Part shown: piece after piece, positions 8,729-17,524 of the stretch
How the letters are laid out: the number at the start of each line of letters is the position of its first letter
How positions within the stretch are numbered: position 1 is the stretch's first letter
From: Hyalangium versicolor
GTDB lineage: Bacteria > Myxococcota > Myxococcia > Myxococcales > Myxococcaceae
Direction of reading: 5' to 3'
NCBI RefSeq assembly: GCF_020103695.1
Contig: NZ_JAHXBF010000001.1
Span: forward strand, 868,001 to 932,000
DNA length: 64,000 nt
Program-made: the position numbers and the translations under genes
Notes under the pieces: generated by a model
Told to the model about the DNA's origin: nothing
Database searches by the model: none
Seen by the model: only the letters and a program-made list of their open reading frames with translations

Positions 8729-9693
8729 TCCCCGTGCGCATCCTCGGGACCGCGGGCGTGCTGCCCGGGCGGGCAGTGCCGACGGAGGAACTGGCCCGGC
8801 AGCTCGGCCGGGACCCGGTGAAGCTGGAGGCCAATACGGGCATCCGGACGCGCTACTGGGTGGAGCCAGGCACCCGCATGCGGGACGTGGGGCTGCAGGC
8901 GCTGCGCAGCGCGCTCGAGGCCGCGAAGCTGGCACCCACGGATTTGCGCCGCATCCTGTTCGTCTCCTCCACCGGTGGAGACTCCTCCGCGCCCGCCACC
9001 GCGAGCATGATCGCGGGCGCGCTCGGACTCACCTACACGTGTGACGCGTTCGACCTCAACAATGCGTGCGCGGGCTTCGTCTCGGCCTTCGATGTCGCTG
9101 CCCGCTCGGTGGCCACCGGGCTGGGGCCGGTTGGGATCGTCACCGTCGAGTTCTGCTCCCGCGCTCTGGAGCCAGGCAACCCGCGGCCCTATCTCGTCAT
9201 GGGAGACGCGGCGGCTGCCACCGTGCTCGGGGCCGCGCGCCCGAACGAGGGCGTGCTGGGTGTGTCGCTCTCCAACAACGGCACCTTGCCTCCGGACACC
9301 GGCCTGGGACAGCCGCTGTTCACCGGGAAGAGGGAGACGATCCAGTTCTATGCCCCGCGGGGGTACATCTTCCAGGTCGCGGTGGATGCGCTGGGCTCGG
9401 CCACCCAGGCGGCGCTCCAGCAGGCGAACCTGACGCTGGAGGACATCCAGTGGGTGCTGCCCCACCAGCCCAACGGGCCTCTGGTCGATGCCATCGTCAC
9501 CTCGCTCGGCATCGACAGGGCGAAGCTCATCCCGATCGTCCAGGACGTGGGGAGCGTGGCCGCCGCGTCGATCCCGTACAGCCTCGATGTGCTGATGCGG
9601 ACCCGGGAAGTACGCCCAGGGGATCGCATCCTGCTGTTGGGGCTGGGGGCGGGGGTCGCCCAGGGCGCGATCATCTATCAGGTGGGAGGATGA
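8725..9693 (+). CDS. Ketoacyl-ACP synthase III-like (FabH/thiolase fold) enzyme
   Basis: The 322-aa protein has the KAS III fold markers: the nucleophile C115 in DAFDLNNACAGF, H247 in LPHQPN and the GDAAAATVLG turn (160-169). The third catalytic residue, Asn in the GNTSAAS-type motif of FabH, is Ser here (DVGSVAAASIP, S277). KAS III enzymes normally condense an acyl-CoA with malonyl-ACP. Loss of the Asn suggests a changed reaction, such as acyl transfer or a different condensation, which is inference. The start ATG overlaps the stop of the upstream small gene, and the end overlaps the acyltransferase start as ATGA. Confidence 0.85.
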   Translation: MIPVRILGTAGVLPGRAVPTEELARQLGRDPVKLEANTGIRTRYWVEPGTRMRDVGLQALRSALEAAKLAPTDLRRILFVSSTGGDSSAPATASMIAGALGLTYTCDAFDLNNACAGFVSAFDVAARSVATGLGPVGIVTVEFCSRALEPGNPRPYLVMGDAAAATVLGAARPNEGVLGVSLSNNGTLPPDTGLGQPLFTGKRETIQFYAPRGYIFQVAVDALGSATQAALQQANLTLEDIQWVLPHQPNGPLVDAIVTSLGIDRAKLIPIVQDVGSVAAASIPYSLDVLMRTREVRPGDRILLLGLGAGVAQGAIIYQVGG

Positions 9694-10442
9694 GTCAGGC
9701 CAGCGGTGTTCCCCTGGCGACCTGGCTGGCCGCGTTCCGGGTGATGCGCTTGTGGCACCGCTATGAGGTCAGGGGCATGGAGACGCTGCTCCAGCCCGGG
9801 GCCAGTCTGATCGTCGCCTATCACGGCCGGCCCATGGCGATCGACCAGTGCATGCTCACCGTCAGCCTCTATGAGCGGCTGGGCTACCTGCCTCACGGCA
9901 TCATCCATGGCTTCTTCGGCACGAACCGGATCCTGAGGTGGTGGATCAACGGTCTGGGTTTCGTCACCGGGGATGGCCCCGGCATCGAGGCGGCCGTCGC
10001 GCGGGGCGAGCACATCCTTGTCCAGCCCGGTGGGACACGCGAGGGGTTCCGCAGCTTCCGCCACCGCTATGAAGTCGATTGGGGAGAGCGGCTCGGATAC
10101 CTGCGTCTGGCCATCCGCCATGGCCTGCCCATCATCCCCGTGGCGGCCACCGGCGTGGATGACATCTTTATCGGCCTCAATGATGGCTATGCGCTCGGGA
10201 GGCGCTTCCGGATGCCGGCGGGGATCCCGCTCTGGTTGGGCGTCGGGGCCACGGGGCTGTGGCCGTTCGCACTGACGATCCCGGTGAAGATCACCCAGCT
10301 CATCGGTGAGCCGATCCACTGGCACCTCCAGGGGAGGATCGATCCCGCGGATCGCGCGGCCCTGGTGAATCTGCATCAGGAGGTGCGGGGCGCGGTTCAG
10401 TCGCTCATGGATCGAGCCAGAGGCCGGAAGGAGTCCGCATGA
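9690..10442 (+). CDS. Lysophospholipid/MGAT-like acyltransferase
   Basis: This 250-aa protein resembles the LPLAT/MGAT-like group. An acceptor motif of the HxxxxxxD type is at AYHGRPMAID (H45, D52). The lipid-phosphate motif is VQPGGTREG (about 111-119), followed by IRHGLPIIPVAATG and the C-terminal PVKITQLIGEPI. It probably moves an acyl chain onto a lipid or alcohol acceptor at the membrane. Translation is coupled on both sides by 4-bp ATGA overlaps with the KAS III-like and SDR genes, so the three proteins very likely act in one lipid-modifying path. Confidence 0.82.
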   Translation: MSQASGVPLATWLAAFRVMRLWHRYEVRGMETLLQPGASLIVAYHGRPMAIDQCMLTVSLYERLGYLPHGIIHGFFGTNRILRWWINGLGFVTGDGPGIEAAVARGEHILVQPGGTREGFRSFRHRYEVDWGERLGYLRLAIRHGLPIIPVAATGVDDIFIGLNDGYALGRRFRMPAGIPLWLGVGATGLWPFALTIPVKITQLIGEPIHWHLQGRIDPADRAALVNLHQEVRGAVQSLMDRARGRKESA

Positions 10443-11260
10443 GTGCGGGGCAGTGGGCGGTGATCCTCGGCGCATCGTCCGGGACCGGGGCTGCCATCGC
10501 GGTGGAGGTGGCGGGCTCCCGAGGGCTCGACGTGTTCGGGGTGCACCGGGGGCGCTACCTGGACCAGGCCCAGCAGGTGGAGCGAGAGGTGGCCGCCACC
10601 GGGCGTCGCGTCATCATGCATCGCGGCGATGCAGGCACTCCCGAGGGCGCTGCCCAGGGAGCGGAGGCGCTCCTGGCGGCGGCGGGCCCGCGGAGCGTGA
10701 AGTTGTTCGTCCATTCGATCGCCAGCGGCTCGGTGGGGCATTTCCTCTCGGGAGAGAAAGGCCCGCTGCACCCCAAGCAGGTGGAGCGCACCTTCAACGC
10801 GATGGCGCACTCGTTCGTCTACTGGATCCAGGCGCTGGTGGCGCGCGATCTGCTCGCGCCACAGGCCCGCCTGCTGGGGCTGACCAACCCGCTGACCGAG
10901 TCGTTGCTCCACAACACGGGCCTCATCACCGCCGCCAAGGCCGCACTGGAGATCTATGTGCGCCACATGGCCATCGAGCTGGGGCCCAAGGGCCACCGGG
11001 TGAACCTGCTCAAGTTCGGCACGGTGATGACTCCGGCTCTCACGCACGTCTACTCGCCGGAGGCGCTGGCGCGGCTGGAGGCCGCCCACTGCCAGATGAA
11101 CCCCTCCGGGCGGATGTGCACCGTCCAGGAGGTGGCCCGCTTCGTCGCGGTCCTCCTCGGAGACGAGGTGGACTGGTTCAACGGGGCGACCATCGACTTC
11201 ACCGGGGGCATGACGCTGCGGCTGCTGGACCTGGTGCTCAACCCGCCAGGCCGAGGCTAA
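10439..11260 (+). CDS. FabI-like short-chain dehydrogenase/reductase, catalytic Tyr absent
   Basis: The 273-aa SDR has a cofactor loop GASSGTG (11-17), an HSIASG segment (92-97) typical of enoyl-ACP reductases of the FabI/FabV-like groups, an active-site helix TAAKAALE with Lys167, and the C-terminal GATIDFTGGM. The FabI tyrosine seven positions before that lysine is Thr160, and the classical YxxxK position is Ile. The usual proton donor is therefore missing, and activity as an enoyl reductase is doubtful without a substitute. It ends with a 4-bp tail overlap (11257-11260) with the convergent kinase gene. Confidence 0.8.
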   Translation: MSAGQWAVILGASSGTGAAIAVEVAGSRGLDVFGVHRGRYLDQAQQVEREVAATGRRVIMHRGDAGTPEGAAQGAEALLAAAGPRSVKLFVHSIASGSVGHFLSGEKGPLHPKQVERTFNAMAHSFVYWIQALVARDLLAPQARLLGLTNPLTESLLHNTGLITAAKAALEIYVRHMAIELGPKGHRVNLLKFGTVMTPALTHVYSPEALARLEAAHCQMNPSGRMCTVQEVARFVAVLLGDEVDWFNGATIDFTGGMTLRLLDLVLNPPGRG

Positions 11261-14200
11261 CCGCGATCCAGCTCCGTCTGGACCCGTGCGAGCTCGTCCG
11301 GCATCCCCAGCTCGGAGAAGATCCCCCGGGCTTTGATCAGCTGGGTTCTCCGGTTGGGCTCCTGGAGATCCATGTGGCGGCCGAGCTCGAACCGGGCGAG
11401 CCCTTCCTCGAAGGGCATCTTGAGCCGCTCCGCCTCGGCCAGCGCCTTCGCCCATGCATGGCGTGCCTCCGCCGGGTGGCCCGAGAGCCATGTCTCGCTC
11501 CCGCGGCACAGCCATGAGAAGGAGCGCCCCAGGGGCAGGACCCGGGCGAAGGTGCGCAGGATCTGGATGCCCGCCTGGGCCTCCTTCATCAGCTGCTCCC
11601 GCTCCGGGGAGCCCGCGGCGGAGCGCTCCCAGAGCGTGAGGAGCACCTCGTTCATCGCGATGATGCCCGGGTACAGGAAGAAGGCGAAGGGCTTGATGGA
11701 CTGCAGCACCTGGAGCGCCTTTGTGGCCAACTGGCGCGCCTGGTCGACGTTGCCCTGGCGCAGCCAGGCCAGCGCGATCGTGCCGTACAACACGATCCTC
11801 GACGCGATGTCGACGTTTGCCTCGATGCGGGTCATCTCCGCCGAAGCCAGAAGGACGGCCTCCATGGAGCGGCCCAGGCGCATCATCGGCCCGACGCGCA
11901 TCACGGGGCCCCAGAGCTGCGTCTGCGTGGCGCCCCGCCGCCGCGCCGAGTGCTCCATCCGCTCCGCCAGCTCGATGGCGCGCTCGTAGCGCGCGCGGCA
12001 GGTGTTCGCGGCCGTGAGCACCGCGCAGGTCTCCTCCAGCTGCCGGTAGTCGCTCACGCTGCTGGCGATGGAGATGGAGCGCTCGCCCCAGGCCTCCAGC
12101 TCCTGCCAGCGGGCCATGCCGACGCCGGACATCGCGTTGCGGGACAGCACGTAGGCCACGTCGATGGGAGTGCCTACCTGTTCGACCATCTCCTGGGAGC
12201 GGCGCAGCCAGAGCTCGGCGATCGGGAAGGTGGGCGGCAGGCTGGCCACCACGGACATCAGCGCGTAGCCGCGCGCCAGGGACGGGGAGGCGCCCAGGGG
12301 CTCGCAGATGTTGAGCATCCGCAGTCCGGTCCAGAGCAGGCGCGGCATGTCCTGGGCAAGGAGGAACATGTCGGTGAGCCGCAGCAGCATGCGACCCGCC
12401 TCCGCGCGGTGCTCCGGCTCCTCGTTCGTGCCGACTTCGAACGCTTCCGGCACCGTCGCCTGGGCGAGGCGCTGGACGAGCTGGCCCAGGACGCCCACCC
12501 CCCAGCCCGCGGAGGAGGAGGGCACGCTCCAGCCGAAGTACCGCAGGGAGCTCTCGGCATGCGCGCGGCACTTGTCCAGCAGCCCGAGCTGGAAGTAGGC
12601 ATCCGCCAGCAGCGCCTCGAGGTGCGCTAGCTGGGCGCGCTTCTCGGGCCCCAGGGATTGAGCGTCCGTGGCCGTGGGCGCGAGCAGGGCCTGCGCTCGC
12701 TCCAGGTGGTGGATGGCCTCGCGGCTGGCATAGGCCGCCAGGGCCTGCTCGCCGGCCTTCTGCGCGTAGTGGATCTCCTTCGCCGCGTCACCCGCCTTGC
12801 CCCAGTGGAGCGCGAGCGCCACCGTCCAATCCGGGGACTCCGAGTACACCGCCTCGATGGCCATCGCCGCCTGGCGGTGCAGCAGCGGCTCGGCGCGCGG
12901 CACCAGATCCGCGATCACACCCTCTCGCAGCTTGTCGTGCGCGAAGCGCCACTGGCCTTCGGAGAAGTCCAGCACCGCGGCGCTCGCGCACTCGGACAGG
13001 AAGGCCTCCATGCGCATCGAGGGCGCGCACCAGCTCAGCACCTTCGGATCGATCCGGCGCCCGATGATGGCCGCCAACTGGAGCAGCTCGCGTGCCGAAG
13101 GGGGGAGCTTCGCCAGCCGCCGCTGGACGATCTGCTTCACGCCGCCCGGGAACACCTTGGCGGGGAGGGGCGCGCTGCCAATCCGGGCCAGCTGTCCCGT
13201 CTCCTCGGCCAGCGCGCGGACCACCTCCACCAGGAAGAACGGATTGCCCTCCGTCTCGCGCCGCAGCATCTCGAGGATATGGGGCGAGCGCCCCGCCGCG
13301 CCGATCATCGACTCGGTGAGCACGGCGATGGCGTTCTCGCCGAGCCGGGGCAGCCGCAGCACTTCCATCACCGGCAGCTCGCTCGGGAGAGCGGGCCGCT
13401 CATCATCCCGGTAGCTGGCGAGGATGAGCAGGGGCAAGGTCTTCGCCAGGTCCGAGATGCGGGCCAGCAGGCGCAGCGACTCGTCATGAGCCCAGTGCAG
13501 ATCCTCCAGGATGAGCACCGTGGGCTGGGGCACCCGGCGAAACAGATCCTCCACCACAGCGAACAGGCGCGCCTGCGCCATTTCGGGATCCAACTCGACC
13601 ATGGCGGGCACGGGGCGGTTCAGCAGCGCCTCGACGTCCTCCACCAGGGGCCGGAGCACGCCCGCCTCGAAGTCATTGGGCTCGGCCAGCAGGACCAGCC
13701 AGCGCAGCACCGAGCGCCATTCCTGGTACGGGCTGCCACCGCCGGTGACGCCCTGGCCCCGTACCGCCACCGAGCCGCGCACCAACGCCAGTGTGCGCAC
13801 CTCGTCCAGCAGCCGGGACTTCCCGACGCCGCTCTCACCGCCCACCAGCCACGCGCTGCCCTTGCCGTGCAGCGCCTGGTTGAGCACGCCTTCCATCCGC
13901 TGCAATTCGTGCTCGCGGCCGACGAAGCGCGCGCCTTGCAGGAAGCTCTCGCGTGTGGCCGAGGTCTCCGTGACGATCTGATGACCGGTCGCCTCGGTCA
14001 GCGCGGAGAGGGCCTCCTCGGCGCTGCGGTACCGCTCGTGGGGATCCGACGCGCTCAGCTTGCGCAGCACGTGTCCGAGCGCGCTCTCCTCGAAGTTCGC
14101 GGGCAGTCCCGCGGGCCGCCCGGGGCTCGCTGCGGCGAAGAGCCGGTAGGCGATCATCCCCAGGCTGAACAGATCCGAGGCGGCCGAGGCGGGCTGCCCC

Positions 14201-14823
14201 TCGAAGAGCTCGGGGGCCACGAAGCCGGGCGTGCCCACCGTGCCTTGCGCATCCGGGCGCTCGCGGGCAATGGCCAGGCCGAAGTCCAGCACCTTCACCT
14301 GCCCGTCGACGACGAGCACGTTGGCCGGCTTGAGATCGCGGTGGATGACGCCCCAGCGGTGCATGTACGCCAGCGCCTGGAGCACCTGCGCCAGCAGGCC
14401 CACGCGCACCTCGTGCGGCAGGCTCTTTCCCGCCTCGGTGATGGCCTGCGCGCCCTTGAGCAGATCCATCGTGTAGTAGGGCCGCGCCTGATCATCGAAC
14501 CCGTAGTCGAGCACGCTGATGACGTGCGGATGATGCAGCGAGGTGAGGACCTTGAACTCGTCGGCCAGCCCGATCGCGATCTCGGGCGGCGCCGTCTTCG
14601 CGCCGAGGCTGCGCGTGGCGTCCTCGGCGATCTCGTCCACCGAGCGATGCAGTCGCTTCAGGGCCACGACGCCAGCGAGCCGATCCTTCGCGAGGTACAC
14701 CGTCCCCATCCCGCCTCGGCCGACCACCTCCAGGACCTGGTAACGGCGGCCCACCACCTCAGCGCTGGCAAGGAACGGCGCGGAGAGATCTCCCGTGCTG
14801 GTTCCCGGCGCGACTACGTCCAT
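11257..14823 (-). CDS. PknK-like Ser/Thr kinase fused to STAND-type ATPase and TPR region
   Basis: The 1188-aa cytoplasmic signalling protein starts with a protein kinase domain (G-loop GRGGMG 35-40, VALK Lys56, HRDLKPAN with D163, DFG at 180, APEL). An ATPase domain follows (Walker A GGESGVGKS 328-336; Walker B ILEDLHWAHD). The C-terminal half (about 680-1188) is alpha-helical and TPR-like, with many Ala/Leu helical pairs. This order matches the PknK/MalT-like family found often in myxobacteria, where the repeats sense a signal and the ATPase gates the kinase. AGAGGA precedes the ATG. There is no membrane segment. The gene stands alone, tail to tail with the SDR operon. Confidence 0.93.
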   Translation of the reverse strand: MDVVAPGTSTGDLSAPFLASAEVVGRRYQVLEVVGRGGMGTVYLAKDRLAGVVALKRLHRSVDEIAEDATRSLGAKTAPPEIAIGLADEFKVLTSLHHPHVISVLDYGFDDQARPYYTMDLLKGAQAITEAGKSLPHEVRVGLLAQVLQALAYMHRWGVIHRDLKPANVLVVDGQVKVLDFGLAIARERPDAQGTVGTPGFVAPELFEGQPASAASDLFSLGMIAYRLFAAASPGRPAGLPANFEESALGHVLRKLSASDPHERYRSAEEALSALTEATGHQIVTETSATRESFLQGARFVGREHELQRMEGVLNQALHGKGSAWLVGGESGVGKSRLLDEVRTLALVRGSVAVRGQGVTGGGSPYQEWRSVLRWLVLLAEPNDFEAGVLRPLVEDVEALLNRPVPAMVELDPEMAQARLFAVVEDLFRRVPQPTVLILEDLHWAHDESLRLLARISDLAKTLPLLILASYRDDERPALPSELPVMEVLRLPRLGENAIAVLTESMIGAAGRSPHILEMLRRETEGNPFFLVEVVRALAEETGQLARIGSAPLPAKVFPGGVKQIVQRRLAKLPPSARELLQLAAIIGRRIDPKVLSWCAPSMRMEAFLSECASAAVLDFSEGQWRFAHDKLREGVIADLVPRAEPLLHRQAAMAIEAVYSESPDWTVALALHWGKAGDAAKEIHYAQKAGEQALAAYASREAIHHLERAQALLAPTATDAQSLGPEKRAQLAHLEALLADAYFQLGLLDKCRAHAESSLRYFGWSVPSSSAGWGVGVLGQLVQRLAQATVPEAFEVGTNEEPEHRAEAGRMLLRLTDMFLLAQDMPRLLWTGLRMLNICEPLGASPSLARGYALMSVVASLPPTFPIAELWLRRSQEMVEQVGTPIDVAYVLSRNAMSGVGMARWQELEAWGERSISIASSVSDYRQLEETCAVLTAANTCRARYERAIELAERMEHSARRRGATQTQLWGPVMRVGPMMRLGRSMEAVLLASAEMTRIEANVDIASRIVLYGTIALAWLRQGNVDQARQLATKALQVLQSIKPFAFFLYPGIIAMNEVLLTLWERSAAGSPEREQLMKEAQAGIQILRTFARVLPLGRSFSWLCRGSETWLSGHPAEARHAWAKALAEAERLKMPFEEGLARFELGRHMDLQEPNRRTQLIKARGIFSELGMPDELARVQTELDRG

Positions 14824-15132
14824 GGATTCCTCTGGGGGCCCGGCCCTTGAAGCCCCGAGTGATGATGTTGAGACATGGATTTAAACATTTCACGGCCAGA
14901 AGATGCGGGTTGTCCGACTGCGGGCAGCCTTAACGGGTTGGCAAATTGAAGTAATACTGTGTTTTGCCGCTGTCACGAAATAGGGGTGCCCGTGGGTGCA
15001 GGGGCTGCGCCCGACCTGGGGTTCCCCGCAAGAGTTGCGCGGCGCCTGGGGGGCTTCGCGAGGGGAGTGGGGTGGCGTGGGGATTGCTGTGGAACCGGGG
15101 GCCGGGGCTCTTCCCGGGAGACGGAGTCCTTC
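14824..15132. other. Gene-free divergent promoter region
   Basis: This 309-bp gap separates the minus-strand PknK-like gene from the plus-strand TolC-hairpin protein. An AT-richer patch at about 14875-14970 (with TTTAAACATTT and GAAGTAATACTG) probably holds promoters. The rest is GC-rich and can be read in the frame of the downstream gene, but that extension lacks family or signal features. No hairpin or operator stood out. Confidence 0.35.
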
Positions 15133-15600
15133 ATGGTTGCCCACAGCGCCTGCCTCGTCCTGCTCGCCACGCTCCTGAGCGCCCCTTCCGGCCAGGCGTC
15201 TGGGCTGGAGCCGGGCTCTTCGCTCACCGTACAACCTCCCCGCCTGCGGCCGGCGCCGGCAGCCGAGCCCTCGTCTCGCGGCTTGAGCCTTTCGCGCTTC
15301 CTCGAGTCCCCCGGCAGCGAGGAGGGGCGGGTGCAGAGGACGGTGGAGCGCCGCCTGGATGCCGTGGAGAACCAGTTGCTGCCCACGGCGGAAGAGGCGC
15401 TGGGCTCGGCGCTGCTGGGGCTCGCCGCGGGAGAGGCCACGGTGCTCGAGCTCGTCCACGGCCTGCACTTCCTCAAGGATCAGCAGCGCACGCGGCTGGA
15501 GCTGCGCGTTCACCGGGAGTTGTTGCTCATGGAGTTGGCCCGGCAGGCCGGTTGCCGGGTGGATCAGATCCCATTCACCCAGTCCCCCTTCGCGGGGTAG
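15133..15600 (+). CDS. Small secreted protein with a single TolC-like helical hairpin
   Basis: The 155-aa product begins with a Sec signal peptide (MVAHSACLVLLATLLSAPSGQASG, with a cleavage site near 23). After a proline-rich linker it has one long amphipathic helical segment (about 68-145) that resembles the C-terminal hairpin of TolC outer-membrane efflux proteins: NQLLPTAEEALGSALLGLAAGE, then a turn and a second helix. The porin beta strands and the first repeat of TolC are missing, so it cannot form a normal channel alone. GGAG 8 nt before the ATG supports this start. It may be a decayed remnant or an adaptor. It lies 48 bp before the globin-coupled kinase gene. Confidence 0.6.
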   Translation: MVAHSACLVLLATLLSAPSGQASGLEPGSSLTVQPPRLRPAPAAEPSSRGLSLSRFLESPGSEEGRVQRTVERRLDAVENQLLPTAEEALGSALLGLAAGEATVLELVHGLHFLKDQQRTRLELRVHRELLLMELARQAGCRVDQIPFTQSPFAG

Positions 15601-15648
15601 GCGGGAAGAGGCTGTCCAATGCCCTGGCCGGCGTTAGGCTGCCCGCGC

Positions 15649-16839
15649 ATGGCGGAAACCTTGTTCGAGGAGCTCAAGAGATACGTGGGCTTCAGCCCCG
15701 AGGACGAGCAGGCGCTGCTGGCTCTGCACGGCGTGGCGAGAGAGCACTTCTCGCGCATCGCCGAGGTGTTCTACGCACGCATCCTGGAGCACGAGGGCGC
15801 GCGTACGGCGCTCGAGGGCGGGGAGAGTCAGGTCGGTCACCTCAAGGGCACCTTGCAGATCTGGATGGATCAGTTGCTGAGGGGGCCGTGGGATGAGGCG
15901 TACTACGCGCTGCGCTGCCGAATCGGGCGCATGCACGTGCGCATCGCTCTGCCCCAGCACTACATGTTCGGCGCGATGAACGTGCTGCGGCTGGAGTTCC
16001 AGGCGCTCATCGACGAGTACTACCGCCACCGCCCCCAGGAAGTGGAGCAGGTGCGCCGGGCGGTGTCGAAGATCCTCGATCTGGAGCTGGCCATCATGCT
16101 GCACACCTACCGGGAGGATCTGCTCGCGCAGCAGGCTCGCAACGAGCGGCTGTCCACCTTCGGGCAGCTGGTGGGCTCCATCGGGCACGAGCTGCGCAAC
16201 CCGCTCGGGGTCATCGAGACATCGCTCTTCATCCTCAAGGGCCGCATGACACCGGGGGACGAGCGCACGACGAAGCACCTGGATCGCATCGGCGAGCAGG
16301 TGGCCATCGCCAACCGCATTGTTACGGATCTGCTGGACATGATCCGGGACAAGCCGCTGAAGCACGAGCCAGTGCGGCTGGCGGAGGTGTGGCAGAGCGC
16401 GCGCTCGGCCGTTCAGATCCCCGTGGGCGTGAGCGTGGTGGAGCGGGGGCTCTCGGAGCTGCCCGAGCTGCGAGGCGATCCCAATCAGCTCCGGCAGGTC
16501 TTCATCAACCTCCTGGAGAACTCCATACAGGCCATGGGGGAGAGCGGAAAGGTGGAGCTGACGGCCACGATCGTTGCGGGCTCGGTGGAGCTGATCTTCG
16601 AGGACCTGGGGCCTGGGGTGAGCGAGTCCATCCGCCGGCGCCTCTTCGAGCCGCTCATGACGACGAAGGCGCGCGGCATCGGCCTGGGGTTGCCGCTCGT
16701 CAAGCGCATCCTGGAGCGCCACGGAGGCTCCATTGCCTACGTGCCTCGGCCCGAGAAGGGCCCGGGCGCCCGCTTCGTCATCCGACTACCCATCACACCG
16801 CCGGGAGGGTCCAGTGCGGCACTACCTGCTGCTCGATGA
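15649..16839 (+). CDS. Globin-coupled sensor histidine kinase
   Basis: The 396-aa soluble kinase has a protoglobin sensor (about 1-160). Its likely heme-binding histidine is H96, in the [14 protein letters not shown] segment typical of globin-coupled sensors. A HisKA domain follows with phospho-acceptor H180 in [11 protein letters not shown], then an HATPase domain ([32 protein letters not shown]). It is expected to bind oxygen or another gas through heme and phosphorylate the response regulators next to it. The start ATG follows the non-conserved [10 protein letters not shown] extension, which I exclude. Its 3' end overlaps the double-receiver gene by 26 bp. Confidence 0.9.
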   Translation: MAETLFEELKRYVGFSPEDEQALLALHGVAREHFSRIAEVFYARILEHEGARTALEGGESQVGHLKGTLQIWMDQLLRGPWDEAYYALRCRIGRMHVRIALPQHYMFGAMNVLRLEFQALIDEYYRHRPQEVEQVRRAVSKILDLELAIMLHTYREDLLAQQARNERLSTFGQLVGSIGHELRNPLGVIETSLFILKGRMTPGDERTTKHLDRIGEQVAIANRIVTDLLDMIRDKPLKHEPVRLAEVWQSARSAVQIPVGVSVVERGLSELPELRGDPNQLRQVFINLLENSIQAMGESGKVELTATIVAGSVELIFEDLGPGVSESIRRRLFEPLMTTKARGIGLGLPLVKRILERHGGSIAYVPRPEKGPGARFVIRLPITPPGGSSAALPAAR

Positions 16840-17524
16840 CAACCGAGCCTTCGCGGAGAACATCGCGGAGATTCTCCGCGACATGGGAGACGCGGCCACC
16901 GTGGTGACGGATGGCTCCGAAGCGCTCTCCCTGGCGAAGAGCACGCGCTTCGACGCGCTGATCACCGATATGAAGATGCCGGGCATGAGCGGCGCGGCGG
17001 CCGTGCACCACATCCGCCAGGTGGACCCGGGCGTCGCCGCCGTGGTCATCACCGCCTACCCGGGAGAGAACGATCTGGAGGCGGCGCGCAACGAGGGGTT
17101 GCTGGCGGTGCTGCCCAAGCCGGTGCCGGTGCCGGCCTTGATGGGGTTGCTGTCCTCGGCGCGGCGGGATGGGCTGGTGGCGCTGGTGGAGGACGATCCC
17201 GCGCTCGCGGACAACCTCACCGAGGTGCTGCGCTCGCGGGGCTTCTCGTGCGTGACGGCCCGCTCGGTGATGGAGGCGGATCGGCTCTCCATGGTGAAGC
17301 CCTTCGCGGCGCTGGTGGACTTGCGCATGCCCGGGGGCCCGGATGGCGAGGCCCTGCGCCGGCTCAAGGCCCGCTTCCCGGACCTGCCCGTCTTCGTCAT
17401 CACGGCCTATCCGGAGGTGGCGTTGGGGCAGGAGACAGCGGGCGTCTTCCAGAAGCCCTTCGATACGGCGGCGCTCGTGGACGCGCTGGAGCGGACGCAC
17501 GCCGCGGGCAGGTCCGCCGCATGA
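16814..17524 (+). CDS. Double receiver-domain response regulator
   Basis: The 236-aa protein has two REC domains and no output domain. The first carries phospho-acceptor D52 (ITDMKMPG) and the second D169 (LVDLRMPG), each with a lysine in its KP motif. The start is GTG at 16814 with GGGAGGG just upstream, inside the end of the kinase gene. Without an output domain it probably passes phosphate onward or acts by protein contact. It sits between two kinases, with its stop overlapping the next ATG as ATGA, so the three genes form one phosphorelay unit. Confidence 0.88.
   Translation: MRHYLLLDDNRAFAENIAEILRDMGDAATVVTDGSEALSLAKSTRFDALITDMKMPGMSGAAAVHHIRQVDPGVAAVVITAYPGENDLEAARNEGLLAVLPKPVPVPALMGLLSSARRDGLVALVEDDPALADNLTEVLRSRGFSCVTARSVMEADRLSMVKPFAALVDLRMPGGPDGEALRRLKARFPDLPVFVITAYPEVALGQETAGVFQKPFDTAALVDALERTHAAGRSAA

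Noticed and set aside
8725..11260. A polyketide or fatty-acid biosynthesis cluster
   Set aside because: No ACP, malonyl transferase, PKS module or dehydratase is nearby. Only one KAS III-like and one SDR gene are present, both with altered active sites.
12658..14850. A 730-codon plus-strand frame
   Set aside because: It is antisense to the PknK-like kinase, whose kinase and ATPase motifs are unambiguous.
14959..15132. N-terminal extension of the TolC-hairpin protein
   Set aside because: The extra 58 codons lack a ribosome site and a hydrophobic start, and they would bury the signal peptide that begins at 15133.
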